Made by a program: the position numbers and the translations under genes
From: Chinchilla lanigera
Lineage: Eukaryota > Chordata > Mammalia > Rodentia > Chinchillidae
Length of the DNA: 64,000 nt
NCBI RefSeq assembly: GCF_000276665.1
Contig: NW_004955465.1
Coordinates: 7,227,990 to 7,291,989, forward strand
Direction: 5' to 3'
Notes under the pieces: generated by a model
The model's database searches: none
Told to the model about the DNA's origin: nothing
The model's input: the letters and a program-made list of their open reading frames with translations, nothing else
Shown: piece by piece, positions 12,901-24,600 of the stretch
Layout of the letters: each line of letters starts with the position of its first letter
How positions within the stretch are numbered: position 1 is the stretch's first letter

Positions 12901-15130
12901 GTTGGACTCCGAAGAGTGGACAGTATGTTTCTTTGGGCATTGGGCAGAGTCTCTTGGAAGCAAGAGGATGCCAGACCCCATTAGCTGCCTCTGTAAAAGC
13001 ATAAGCCATGCTCAGAATCCTTTGTCCCTCAACCAGATGCCTCAGACATTTACATGAATGTGGGGAGAGAAATTCCTATATTAAGAAGCTCTCATGAATC
13101 TGCTGTTTCTCAAGTTCCCGTTGGGAACCATTGTTGATCATTTCATCTTTCTTATATGACTTTTAAGATTCTTGGGGAGGCAAAAAAGAAATGTTTTTTT
13201 TTTTTTTTTTGGTTACTTCCCACTGGGATACCTTACAAAGAAATAGTGGGACTAAAAAATGTGAGGTAGAACATAAATTCTGAGACACCCTAGAAAGCAC
13301 TAGTTCAGAGTCAGGACTAAAAAACAATGGATCTAAATCATACTCTTCCAAAGCAGAAAACCATCCTTTCTATACTACAAAACCACAAAAAAAATACAAA
13401 TTTTCTGCATGCATTCCAATTTATGGTTCTTACTGATTTTGTTGAATTCTGCTTCATGATGTATAGATCACCAATCTTTATAAGTCTGATTCAAAGTTAG
13501 AAAAAAACTAGCATGCCTCTCAGTCAGCTGTCTTTTATTTTGTTTGCTTGAAACCCAGTTATTGTCCTTCTCTGTTTCAAAACGTGACATTGCCATTATT
13601 TTATAGGTTTAGTCTTCCAAGGCCAGAGCCCAGGAGTTTATTTCTTTCTACCTGCTTTGCCTGGAATTAGGATATTTGGCAACAAGTGGATCGCTGCTTT
13701 ACAGTTCAGCAATATAAATATTACCAGTGAGAAAACTGCAGTGTTTTCGACTAGATTTTGCTTTAAGCTACCTTTTCTCCCCTTTTGTAAGTAGCTTATC
13801 ACAAAGATTGCTAATATAAAAACCCCTAATACTATGAGTCACCATGACAGAAAATGGTGATTTTTTTTCAGAGTAACATAATAAAGAATACATCTCCTAG
13901 TTGAAATTGTTTCACATTGGCTTAGTCCTTTTTCATCTGATTTTACTGAAGAGTAAACTCTCAGAGAACAGACGTGAAGGGTAAGGGGGATGGGGAGCAC
14001 AGAAAGGAGGGTTGATAGAAGATGCATTCATAAGCTGGTCCCAGGTACATGTGGCTGGTTGCTTTGTTCCCTGTAATTACCCTTCGGGAAGCTGTATAAA
14101 TACGTTGCAGGGCAGCCCACCCAGGAGAAGAAAGGTGCAGAATTACCTACATACTCTTTGTCTTGCTTGCCCAAGTTGAGTTCAACAGTGCTTAATTTTC
14201 TTGCATTTCTGGATTGCACATGCCATTCTCAGAGCTTTGATCAATGTGTTCTTTGAACTTGGTTATGTTTTAGTGACTTTTAGGCTATTGCTAATGGCTT
14301 GGGCATCTAGCCTGATACATGGAAAAAGATGGATTACCTGATTAGAGACATTCCTCTTTAGGGTCATGAGCTATGGAAACCAATCATAAGTGCTGATAAA
14401 GTTGTCTAAGTCATTCATGCAGACGTCTTCTTGATCCACATACTTTAGTTAGGTCATCATCCCTCGAAAGGGATTAGTTTCACTTGCTTTATGAGTAAAG
14501 GCAAGGATGAGAAAGGGGGGCACTTAGGCTTATGTGATTATTTGGAATCCACTCCCTCTGTTCTCTTCTTTCCCAGCAACTCCAGGTTAAACCCATTGGT
14601 GTACCCTTACAGTGTCTGCTCAGCTAGAAGCAGCCGAAAGGATTCAAATTTATTTCTGGCTTAGCTATCTGGGTTATCTCCTGAGATTGGCATGAGTTGG
14701 ACATAAAGATACTTTGACTTCACTGCTCACTGAGTCCCTTTACAGTGGCCCACATAGTAATGGGTCTCTGGAAGCTTTATGAAAATATCCTACTATGTCT
14801 TTCACCTGACCCTTGCAGGCAAAACACCTGGGAATAAGTAGAAAACGGGGTATAAGAGACAAAATCCTATCTTCTGAGATGAAAGTGTCAATTTATGGTG
14901 GTGGAAGAACAAAAAATTTGTCACCCAAAGAGGGAAGGCTTTAGATTCCAGGCTGCGCAGAGAAACAAGAACATTAGTGATTTTTGTCATTTAGAATCAC
15001 CTTTAGAATTTTTCACTGCTATGTTCTTCTAAATGGTTTCAAGCCCACTAAATTGTTTTGATTTTGGCTGAATCTTCCATTCTCTGCTGTAGAGCTCTTC
15101 TATTGAATCTTCATTGTCCTTAATCTTAGC
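9930..15130. other. Repeat-poor unique sequence, about 5.2 kb
   Basis: I see no SINE, LINE or LTR here beyond simple T runs (13195-13211). A 148-codon open frame at 9924-10370 starts at the LTR boundary. It has no recognisable domain and shows no coding signature I can defend. Smaller ORFs overlap on both strands, as chance frames do. Confidence 0.5.
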
Positions 15131-15134
15131 ATGA

Positions 15135-15260
15135 AATATTTTTATAATTTTTATTTTAATAGTTTTCATTAGTGTATGTTTGTAGTACATGATGATTATA
15201 TTTATTGTGGTGAGTTTGTACATGTACAGGATACAGCTTACCATATTTTGGAAACAGCAT
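15135..15260 (-). mobile_element. Possible L1 3' end fragment
   Basis: 'gtacatgatgattatattta' and 'gtttgtacatgtacaggata' resemble the 3' UTR block (taatgatcacattcatc...gtacctgtacatgatatatc) found in the clear L1 copies of this window. Short and diverged. Confidence 0.4.
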
Positions 15261-16430
15261 GGTATGAAAGTCCTAATTCCTGGGCTTTTTATACAAAAAT
15301 TTATAAACCCCAACTCGTGAAACTCAGCCATTTCATAGAGTGGGTGAATGTCACTTAGTTGATGGTCTGAGCACATAGGATAGGTTACACTATGTTGCCT
15401 CAGGCAGTTCATCCAAAAAGAAGAAGTAATTGAGTGGTTAGTGGCCCCACCTGGACCCTGGAAGGTATGCATACCACTTTCAAATTACTGGCCAGGGTTT
15501 TTACAGAATTCTCTAGGCTTCTTTTTGGCAGGCCACGGCAATCTGTGCAATCACTAACACATCCTTCTGTGCCTGGATTAATGTCTTGGAACAAAGGCAA
15601 AGATTACTACAGAAACATAATGATGAAGTCACCTGGTTTTATAAGACCCTATGGTTTGTAGGATTTATTCAGCTGATTGGTACTTGGACATGAGGGCATG
15701 GTTTAGATCAATACTGCAGGTTTGCATGTTTCTGCTGCTTGCAGTCCTACTGAGAACTGCCTCAATCAGGTGTTCCATGAGACAAATTACAACGGTTTGG
15801 ACTTTTGGGGGATAGGGTAATCAAAATGGTTGACCAAGGGGAGTATTATGGGGGAATTTTCAAGAAGCTTGGATAGTTTAGACATAAAAGGAGAACATTG
15901 CTGGTAAACAATTCTCCACAGTTCTCTTGTGGTTCTTTTTGTCAGGCAAGAAAGACAGTTGGTAGTAAGATCTGTTATTCTGAATTGTCTTTTCAATGAT
16001 GTTTGTATTGCAGACACCTCTCTATGTTTGTTTGTATACCAAATATCCTTGGAAGATAGAAATAGTGTCTTTCTCTTGAGCCAAGAATATTCTAACTGCC
16101 CATTATAAAAGTTTCACATTTTGGAGCTGAATCTTCTGCATGTGCAGGTAGCATCTGGTGCTCTTTGCATGTTGGGGGTATAAATGTGAGAACTGAATCT
16201 CAGCGAACTGACAAAAATGCTGACTTTTGACTACTGCAATTATTGTGAGTGATAAGCTGTTCTGCATCTCTGACCTACCGTTCCAGTGTGTTATCTTGCA
16301 AGCAGAAAGGAAACTTGGATCTTTCATAATTTTTGACAATGTAATACTACTTGAAAGTATTTTATAATAAATTAAAAATATACAAATTATACATTATAAG
16401 CTTAATTTTTTAATTAAAGAAACAATTATA
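15261..16430. other. Unassigned sequence
   Basis: No repeat or exon recognised. Confidence 0.4.
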
Positions 16431-17130
16431 GTCCATCAGGCAAGAAAGGAGCTAAAAAAAGAAGAAGAAAAGAAGAAGAGCACAGATATAATACATAGAA
16501 GAGAAATAGCAAGGTGACCTAATTACATGCATCCCTACCAGTAATTACATTAAATGTAAGTGATATAAATGCCACATTAAGCTGAATAAAAACATATGCA
16601 CCAACCATATGCTGCCTACAACAAACACAATTTGAATACAAGAGTACAAATAGCTAAAAAGTAAAAAGATAAAGAAATACACATCATGGTCATGAGGAAA
16701 AAGCTAGCGTGGCTATATGAATATCAGACAAAGTAAACTTCAACAAGAAGATAACAAAGGATATTATTAAAGATAAATAAAAATATTTCATAATGATAAA
16801 GAAGCTGATTATCCAAGGTGACAGAGCAACCCAGAACTTTTACGTGTATAAAAATGGAGGCTCAAAATACATAGTAGTACTGTAGGAAAAAAATAGATAC
16901 ATAAATCCATTGTATGGTAGGAGATATCAATGTCTGCCTATCTGTCTGTCTCTCTCTCTATAATGGGAAAAAGTAGGCAGAAATGAACAAACATAGACTT
17001 TATTAACACTATCAATTAACTTGACTTGATTACCTTTCAGAAAACATTTCACTTAACAACAGCAAGCTGCACATTCTTTTTCAAGTGCATATAGGACATT
17101 TACAAAGATAAAGAGACTTCTTAGGGAATA
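16430..17130 (+). mobile_element. Ancient L1 ORF2, endonuclease domain remnant
   Basis: 'accagtaattacattaaatg' (about 16538-16557) and the following text correspond to the start of the L1 ORF2 endonuclease domain (ITLNVNGLN-type). Later segments match the ISDKIDF and IYAPN regions and the loop before the reverse transcriptase. Many stops and frameshifts are present and only the 5' part of ORF2 is kept. Confidence 0.65.
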
Positions 17131-18669
17131 TACAAATATAATCAAAAACAGAATGCTGGTAGAAATGTGGAGTTTAAAAGCCATACAAGAAATGTTCCAG
17201 AAAGAAATGAAAACCATTTGCTGTTAGAAATTGGAGGGAAGGCAATGCCTGTTATAAAGTAGCAAAAAATGGGTTCAACTATACACTAATGTTTATGGGG
17301 GAAGAACTTGTGAGTGATGAAACTTAAATTTAGCTGCTGATATTTCTAAGCAAATTTTGAAGAAGTGTATTGTTTCCTCTTTACTATAGTAAAACAGAAG
17401 AAGAAACATGTAAAGTGAAGGAGGAATTGTTAAGCAAAAGGAAGCAGAACCCGAGAGTTTGAAAAATTCTCAGCCCATCCATATTGCAAAAAGATGAGAA
17501 AACTGAGGCTGTAGACATACAAATGTTGGATGGAGTCAGTATCAATGTGACTAAGGATTTAATTACCTGAGCAGAAACAGCTTGAACTGAATTGGACATA
17601 GCTGGAATGAAATGAAGACAGCTGTTGGACTTCTCAGATCCTGTGGGTGGGATCACAGAGATAATTGGCACTATCTTTCAAGACAAGGAAAGAAGGCCGC
17701 TGGAGACAGTCCAAGGATCACCATATCTAGTAGTATTTGACTTCTAGGCTTGAGACTTGCTTAGGACCCCTGGTGTCTTTCTTCTCTGTGATTTCTCCTC
17801 CTTAGAGTTGGACTGTTCAGCTTGTGCCTGCTCCACTACCACATTATGGAAACATGTAACATATATGGCTTGACAGGTTTGAAACTGGAGGGCAATTTTC
17901 CCCAGAATAAATCATACCTTGAGACTCATCCATATCTGATGTAAATGATATTTTGATGTGCCTTTGAACTTGGATTTTAGACACGATGGTATAATAAGTT
18001 AATACTTTAGCTGGATGGAGTAAGTCTATTTTACATGTTATATAGAGGTGAATTTGGGGGGCTCAGGGGCAAAGGGTAATGGACTGAATAGAGTGATACT
18101 TCGGTTGGCAAAGTCAATTAATTTCAAATTCGTGTTTGAACACCGAAAAGTTTGGGAAATGAACATATTTTTCTAATAAGAAACAATGAAAAACCAAAGA
18201 ATTGGTTCCAAAGCCCCAAAATTACACTTATAAATAAATTCAATTTTCCAGGACTTTAACGAATTTTGCAATGATTTCTTTCTTTATCTGTATCATGAGT
18301 CTTACAGTTTTCTTCTTAGCTTTACTCCTCATATCACTAACTTTCTTTGGAGCCATGTTTATGATATATTACACAAATAAAGCTTAAAAAAGCACAATGA
18401 TGAAAGTTTAAAAGGCTAACACAAGCATTATATGTTGTCTGGGTGAGAGCAGTGCTTAGACTGAAGAACCACCCCCTTGTGTCTCCAGGGAGATGTGATG
18501 TGTGACTCACTCTTGTCCTGTACAGGTTTTTTTGAGTTGGATTTTTAGTTTGAATATTGAGCAAATTTAGGAACACCAAGCAGATTTTCTATTGAACTTG
18601 GCTGTTCAATTAGTGGAAAGTTCGAGTTTAGAGTTGTTCTAGAACTGAAGTGTCACTGCACTTCTGTTC
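17131..18669. other. Unassigned sequence
   Basis: The first about 60 bases may still be L1. The rest shows no recognised repeat or gene. Confidence 0.4.
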
Positions 18670-20290
18670 CTAAAAAATTTATGTGTTGAAACCTGCTGCT
18701 GTCTTAATATGCTCGCCAAAATTCATAATGAAGTTTGGTCTTCAGTGTGGCAGTATAGGGAGATGGAGCTTAGTGGGATGTGCTTGGCTTTTGGAGCAGA
18801 GCCTTCAGGATTGGATGAATACCCTTTTCACATGAGTTCTCACACTCACAGGGCTGGTTTTGTTAGCATGAAACAGGTTGCTGGGAAGTAAGGCCACCTC
18901 TTACACTCTGCCTCCCAGTGTTTCCTTGCCTGTCCTCATTCTTCTATGAGCGTAAGAGGGTCGTGCTTCTCACCAGGTGCAGCAACTTGACCTCTGATTT
19001 CCCAGCCTCCACAACTGTGAGCTAAGAAGAGCCTCTTTCCTCAATATTGGTATTCTGCTTTTTAAAATAAGTTTCTTGGTACAACTTAGATATACATAAT
19101 GATCATATCCATCATAGGGAACATGTACCTGTACATGGCATGTTTTAGTTCCTCTTTTCTCTCTTTAGTTCCTTTTTTCTCCCATCCCCCTCCCCTCCTC
19201 TTGACCCCTCTGACCCTCCTTATTTACAAAGCTTTGTTTCCGTCTTATCCTTTTTTCTCATTTTTTTATTTTCCCTTCTTCCCCTTTACTTTTAAAAAAT
19301 TTCTTCCTATTTCACTGTATCTATTATACGTTTTGGTTCTTATTTACACATTCAATTTCTTATACCAGAGAAACTGCTATATTTAAACGTGTGTCCAATC
19401 TATTTCACTTAGCAGTATGGTCTCGAGGTGCATCCATTTAGCTATAAATGTTTCAAGTTTATCCATCTTTATGGCTGAGTAGTACTTCATTGTAGAAGAA
19501 ACCCACATCTTCTTTATCCATTCCTTTGTTGATGAGTATATGGATTGTTTCTAAGATTTAGCTACTGCAAACTGTGCTGCTGTAAACATGAGTGCACATG
19601 TATTACTGTGGTGTGATGTTTTTAATTCTGGGAAGATACTCAGAAGGGAGCTGGCTTTGTCTAATGGAACCTCTAGTCCTAGTTTTTTGAGGAATCTCCA
19701 CACTGATTTCCACAGTGGTTGCATCTAAGCCAAAGCAGTCTACACTCCCACCAACTGTAGGGAAGGGTTCCTTTTCCACCACAGTCTCACCAGAATTTGT
19801 TATTTGGTGATTTCTTCATGATAGCTCTTTTTTCTGGAGTGTGATGAAATCTCAGGGTTGTTTTAATTTGCATCTCTCAAATGATCAGTGATTTTGAACA
19901 TTTTTCATATATTTGTTTGGCATTTGTACTTCCTCTGAGAGGTGTTTATTCATTTCAGATGCCCATTTATGCATTGAGTCTTTAGATATTGGTGGAGTCT
20001 GATTTTTTCATTTTTGATATGTTCTAGATATTAGTCCTCCATCTGAAGAAGAACTGGCTAAGAGTTTTTCCTTTCACTCTGTTGGTAATTTATTTTGCTG
20101 TGCAAAATGCTTTTAATAAAATGAGACCCCATTTGTTGATTCTTTGCAGTATTTCCTGTGCCACTGAGGTTATGTTCATGGAGTCTTTGTCTTACCTATG
20201 TCTTCAAGAGTTCTGCCTATTTTCTCTTCCAGCAGGTTCAGCATTTCTGTTTAGGTATTCTGTCTTAGTACACAAAGTAGATTAAAATAA
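18670..20290 (+). mobile_element. Ancient MaLR (MLT/MST-like) LTR split by an L1
   Basis: The 5' part (18670-19057) contains aaaatttatgtgttgaaacc and cccagcctccacaactgtga. The 3' remainder (20254-20290), ggtattctgtcttagtacac, is the usual end of such LTRs (a TATTCTGTTATAGC-like motif). The two halves rejoin once the L1 at 19058-20253 is removed. Confidence 0.7.
19058..20253 (-). mobile_element. L1 3' end, 5'-truncated
   Basis: Reverse complement of an L1 3' UTR with its polypurine-rich stretch (19140-19300 reads as a pyrimidine tract), then the ORF2 C-terminus. Landmarks are 'ggctgagtagtacttcattg' at 19472, the antisense of the CWRGCGE region near 19800, and 'atgagaccccatttgttgat' at 20122. 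The 9-bp repeat GGTATTCTG at 19049-19057 and 20254-20262 is the probable TSD. Confidence 0.88.
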
Positions 20291-20590
20291 AGCCCAAGTT
20301 CCCAATGTGAAGGTATTTGGACATGAGGCCTTTGAAAGGTAATTACGTTTAGATAAGGTCATGAGGTTGGGGCCACCCATGATATGATTAGTGTCCTTAA
20401 AGGAAAAAGAAGATACTAGAACTCTTGCTTTCTCTTCTCCACCATCTAAGGGCACAATAGGAAAGTAGCCATCTACAAGCATAGAGGAAAACCCTCCACT
20501 AGGATCCAGATCTGCTGCTTACACCTGCATTGTAGACTTTCCAGCTTCTAGAACTGTTAGAAATATGTTTTTATTGTTTAAGGCACCAGT
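20291..20590 (+). mobile_element. Ancient MLT/MST-like LTR fragment
   Basis: 'aatgtgaaggtatttggaca', 'aggtcatgaggttggggcca', 'tgattagtgtccttaaagga' and the 3' block 'ccagcttctagaactgttag' with 'ttattgtttaaggcacc' follow the order of MSTB/MLT1 LTRs. Confidence 0.75.
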
Positions 20591-20939
20591 CCATAGTATT
20601 TTTTGTAAAAGCTCAAGAAGGCTAAGAATGGTCAGAATGGCCTGGCCACTTTTTCTCCTTGCTGAGGTCATTATCTTCAGAGGACTTGACACAATGTCCT
20701 GTGCATTTGAGATCTCTTTCCCTGGCTGGTGGGAATGCAAACAAAAGTCCTTGGGGATTTTTCCACCTGCTGGTCTTCCATCTTTCTCCCTAGCACTCTT
20801 CATATGTGTGCTTGGAACAGTACCTAGCTAAGGTTTCCTGGGTTGTTGCTTAGTTCAGTTTTCTTTTCTCTGGTACCCTACTTGCCTTGGAAAGGTTAGC
20901 AACTTTAGCCTCACCAGATATTAAACTTGCTTTCAGTGA

Positions 20940-21300
20940 CAGTGTGGGTCCCAAACTCCCCCACAAAGGATACTACATGCAGGACTAAGCGCCCACATGG
21001 CACTCTCGGGTTTTAGCAGAGCCTGTAAGGTCTATGGAAGTCTTGGAGGTATGGTGGGCATGGTCTCGAAGGGGACTTTTGAGACCTTGGCTCCCTCTCA
21101 CTCTCTTTTGCTCTCAGGCCATGAGATGAGTGGTTTGCTCTTCCCTGTGCTCCCACAAGGATGTGCTGCCTCACTCAGGCCCCGAAGCAATAGGGCCAGT
21201 CAGTAATGAACTGGAACCTCCACAATGGCTCCCAAGCAAAACTTTTCTCATTAAGTTGACTATGCTGGATATTTGCTGCTATGGTGGAGAGCTGGTCAAC
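20940..21300 (+). mobile_element. Probable MaLR-like LTR fragment
   Basis: 'gccatgagatgagtggtttgctc', 'gctgcctcactcaggccccg' and 'caatagggccagtcagtaat' follow the MaLR 3'-half pattern (ATGAGGTGAGC... GCCTCAC... AACCATGGACTG). Degenerate. Confidence 0.45.
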
Positions 21301-21938
21301 ACAGTTTCTCAAGGCCAGAAGACACATAGGCTCTACTTGAGCTCCTCCATGGCCAGGAAACTCATTCGAACTATGAACCTGAACAAGTGCATCATTTTTC
21401 TTTTATCTTCCTGGTGTCATAGAGATGCTCCTGTACTGCTTGGTATCCCATGATCGAAAACTACTATGTTGTATATTTTGTTCATTTCTTGGTTGTTTAA
21501 GATAGGAAAGTAACTTTGGATCTACTGTGGCTAGAATTATAAGTTGGCACCCTATCCTGAATGGAGTGCGAGGAGGAGCTTCTAGTCTCTACAAGTTGCA
21601 GGTGTCGGGGACTGGTGAAGCTGGGAGCACTGGGAGCCTTCCGCACTGAAAGAGCTGGGCATTTGAGAAGCTGCCCACGCTACCAAGGATGGGTGCTACA
21701 CCAGCTGCACCCCAGGGAGCCTGGCAAAGAGCAATGCAGAGTCAAATCCTTTCCTCCCATCAGTTCATTCTGGCGGCCTCTACTCACGAAATGTAACATA
21801 ACCCCAGTTGCCAAAGGAAACCTATGTGGAGGATGCATCTCCATTTTTCACAGAGCAGGCAATGAAGGATGAACTAGAGGTGAGAGGCATAAATTGACAC
21901 CCAGCACACATGTTGTGGAGGATTGGTGCCTTATCAGA
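21301..21938. other. Unassigned sequence
   Basis: A 103-codon frame (21561-21872) has no recognisable domain. No repeat identified. Confidence 0.4.
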
Positions 21939-22085
21939 ACAGATGCTCCTTGATGTACAGTGGGGTTACATCCTGATAAACTCATCATAAATCTGTTAGG
22001 CAGTGAGTCCAGAGCTAAGAAGTAGTGTTTCAGTACCAGTGTTTTATTGGAGTAGCACTAGATAGTTTGTTCTGGTGACAATGTA
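21939..22085 (+). mobile_element. Tigger-like transposon fragment
   Basis: 'cagatgctccttgatgtaca' followed by 'tggggttacatcctgataaa' matches the left end of Tigger elements that begin CAGACGATCC...GATGGGGTTACG. The right end is missing or unrecognisable. Confidence 0.55.
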
Positions 22086-22700
22086 GCAGCTTCATCCCTT
22101 TAACTCAACTCACTGATGGACTCACAGTGTGACTCTAGAAACATCAGGGAGTATTTAGTGGGTGTTCTTTTGCATTTTGGAAGTTGAAAGCAATCAATTA
22201 CATATTGCACAATTAAATTGCCAGGTAATGTGATCATTACATAATGAGAATAATAAGTAAAGAAAAATTTCAAGAGCTTCCATTGTCCAAGAAATTTTGT
22301 ATGTTTCAAAGTTAACTGCCAGATACTAATCAAAAATGCTTATTCTTAAGTGGCTCCAAATGAGATAATTTTAGATGTTTTTTCTCTTTTTTAATGGAGT
22401 GAGCCATCATGCAATGTTGGGATAAAGGAATAGATTACAGCTGTGTTTTGGGCTGGGCAAATGTATCTAATTTCAGAGCATCTGGAGATGAGCACAATAT
22501 TAAATTACATTTATTCCACACGGGAGTGACTCACTTAGTTTTAATTCTGTCCTTCATGGGCAAATAGGACATGCAGAGATGTCTTAAGATATCGAATATA
22601 TTTCTCTACAAAAGTGGAAACGACATCTAAGCCAAAGCAAGATTTTATGTCAGTCTAGCACATAGTCCTGCATAGATTCTGCATAGAATTTGTATTAGGA
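22086..22700. other. Unassigned sequence
   Basis: AT-rich, no repeat recognised. Confidence 0.4.
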
Positions 22701-22704
22701 TTAA

Positions 22705-22766
22705 CTCAATTTATCAATTAGCAATTTATCAATTTATCAATTGATTGATTAAGCAATTTATCAATG
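22705..22766. repeat. Imperfect AT-rich tandem repeat
   Basis: Repeated 'caatttatcaatt' units (caatttatcaattagcaatttatcaatttatc in segments) form a short low-complexity array. Confidence 0.6.
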
Positions 22767-23029
22767 CTTTTCAACATGTAAGATGATATTCCTACCACTT
22801 ATTTGTTTCCTTACATCCAAGAAAGAACTCTACTGGAGAAGACTGTGGTCTTTTCATGGGTAGAAAAGCTCAACTTCATAAAGTTGCCCTCAAGTTAATC
22901 CTTAAGTGCAATCTCAACAACCTTTTAACTAGATAAATCGACTTTAGATAAGTGAAAACATATATAAGAATGGCCAGGAATATTTAAAAGAAATAAGAGC
23001 CAGCTAGGTCTATATCAGATGTCAAAAAT
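22740..23029 (+). mobile_element. Possible ancient L1 fragment
   Basis: 'agcaatttatcaatgctttt' resembles the L1M ORF2 3' segment found again at 24364. The downstream sequence is weakly L1-like. Confidence 0.35.
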
Positions 23030-23690
23030 ATTATATATTTTTTGTTTTAAAGATAAAATAAAGAAAACATATTAACAGACACACAGATATTAACAAAATA
23101 ACCCAAAACAATACAAGTAATACATATTTTCAGACAAGGTGATAGGAAATTAATAATGGTGGCTGTATTACATATTGATACATTCAAACTGGTTACTCAG
23201 ATAAACAAATATAGGCAATTAAGATTGATCAAACAATTAAACATTAACTATTCCTTTCAATAAAGTAATAGAAATCAGCAGTACAACTATCTTAGCTATG
23301 CTGTGCGTACCTATATACATATTTTTCCCTTCTTTCTTTCTTTTCTCTTTTCCCTCATCACAGCTGCTCCCCTTTGAGCAATTTTCTTCCCCTTCACAAT
23401 ATCCACAGCATCCCTCAGACTTCATTCACTCCCTCAGGTTCTTACACTAGTGAGACAATGTGGTGTTTACACATGCAGGTCTGATTTATTTCACTTATGA
23501 ATATAATCTCTAGTTGTGACCATTTACCTATAAAAGCCCTGAGTTTCTCTTTCTTTATAGCTGAGTAATATTCTATTATATAAAAACACCACAAATTTTT
23601 GATTCATTCTTCAGTTGACGGGCATTTGGTTTCCTTCCATGATTTAGCTATTACAAATTGTGCAGCTGTCAAACATATTATAAAACTACC
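23030..23690 (-). mobile_element. L1 3' end
   Basis: Antisense 3' UTR block 'aaacatattaacagacacac', then 'acaactatcttagctatgct', then a pyrimidine tract (23325-23360), then ORF2 C-terminal landmarks 'ttacactagtgagacaatgt' and 'gctattacaaattgtgcagc'. The same subfamily order occurs at 27180 and 43575. Confidence 0.85.
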
Positions 23691-24400
23691 AAAATTAAAA
23701 TGTAGTATTAGTGCATGGCAAAAATATTATAGAAAATAAAATAGAATAAAAAGCCCAGGAATGTACCCATACACAGAAACTTGGTAGATAATATAGGTGA
23801 AATTTGCATACAAAGGAAGAGAATAGAGACTATTGAGCTCCTGGTTTTGAGTCATCTTTCTAATTCTATGAGGAAAACTGGATTCTCACCTTATATATTA
23901 TAAATACAGAATTAAAATTTTCATGTTAGGAAAGGAAATTGGAGTATTATAAAAGTATATAACATTCAGAAATTTTAAATAGAAGTATTCTAAGAATAAG
24001 TAAAAACATCAAAAAGATTAATATGTTTCTTGACAAAACAATTGCATTACAAATAACTTTTTTAAATAGACAAAAAAAGGACCAATATTGTGTACGTGTG
24101 TCTATCTTATTAATCATCAAAACCAACAATTCAACAAGAAAAAGAGAAAGATGTGAAAGGATAGTTCATTGTAAAGGAAATATAAATGATGGTTTTCAAA
24201 TGAAAAAAATAATATTCACCTTTATTTATAAGATTAATAATAATTAAGATTGCTAAAAGGGTACATTATTTATGTTTTTACCTATTACTTTAATTCATTG
24301 ATGAGAAACAGTTTCTTTCATACATTGTTGGTGGGAGTATAATCTGGCACAACCTTTGTGGAGAGCAATTTATCAATGCCTTTCAACATGTAAGATGCTT
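23690..24400 (+). mobile_element. Ancient L1 ORF2 remnant
   Basis: Sense L1M pattern: an 'aagcccaggaatgtacccat' block and a 'ggaaaactggattctcacct'-type block. Then 'cattgttggtgggagtataa' (24322) and 'agagcaatttatcaatgcct', a typical ORF2 3' region. No open frame. Confidence 0.6.
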
Positions 24401-24600
24401 TTCTTCTTTGCCCATGTAACCATTTAGGTTTATATCATTATTAGCTTTGGTGGTTGTATGGTCTTTTGTCACTAAATGATACTTAATTGTTTACTTCCAA
24501 ATACTTGCTACCATAAAAGTGTTGTAATGCAATCTCTTTCTATAGCTTGATATATTGGTCCTATTATTTCTATTTCTGTAACTAGAATTATTTGATCACT
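24401..24600 (-). mobile_element. Possible ancient L1/HAL1 fragment
   Basis: Weak similarity to antisense L1 text (ttgtttacttccaaatactt, tctgtaactagaattatttg). Low confidence. Confidence 0.3.

Noticed and set aside
13190..13215. Long T run as an ID SINE tail
   Set aside because: No ID body follows; simple homopolymer.
16940..16965. Short tctgtctgtctctctctcta run as a microsatellite
   Set aside because: Too short and imperfect; part of an old L1 segment.
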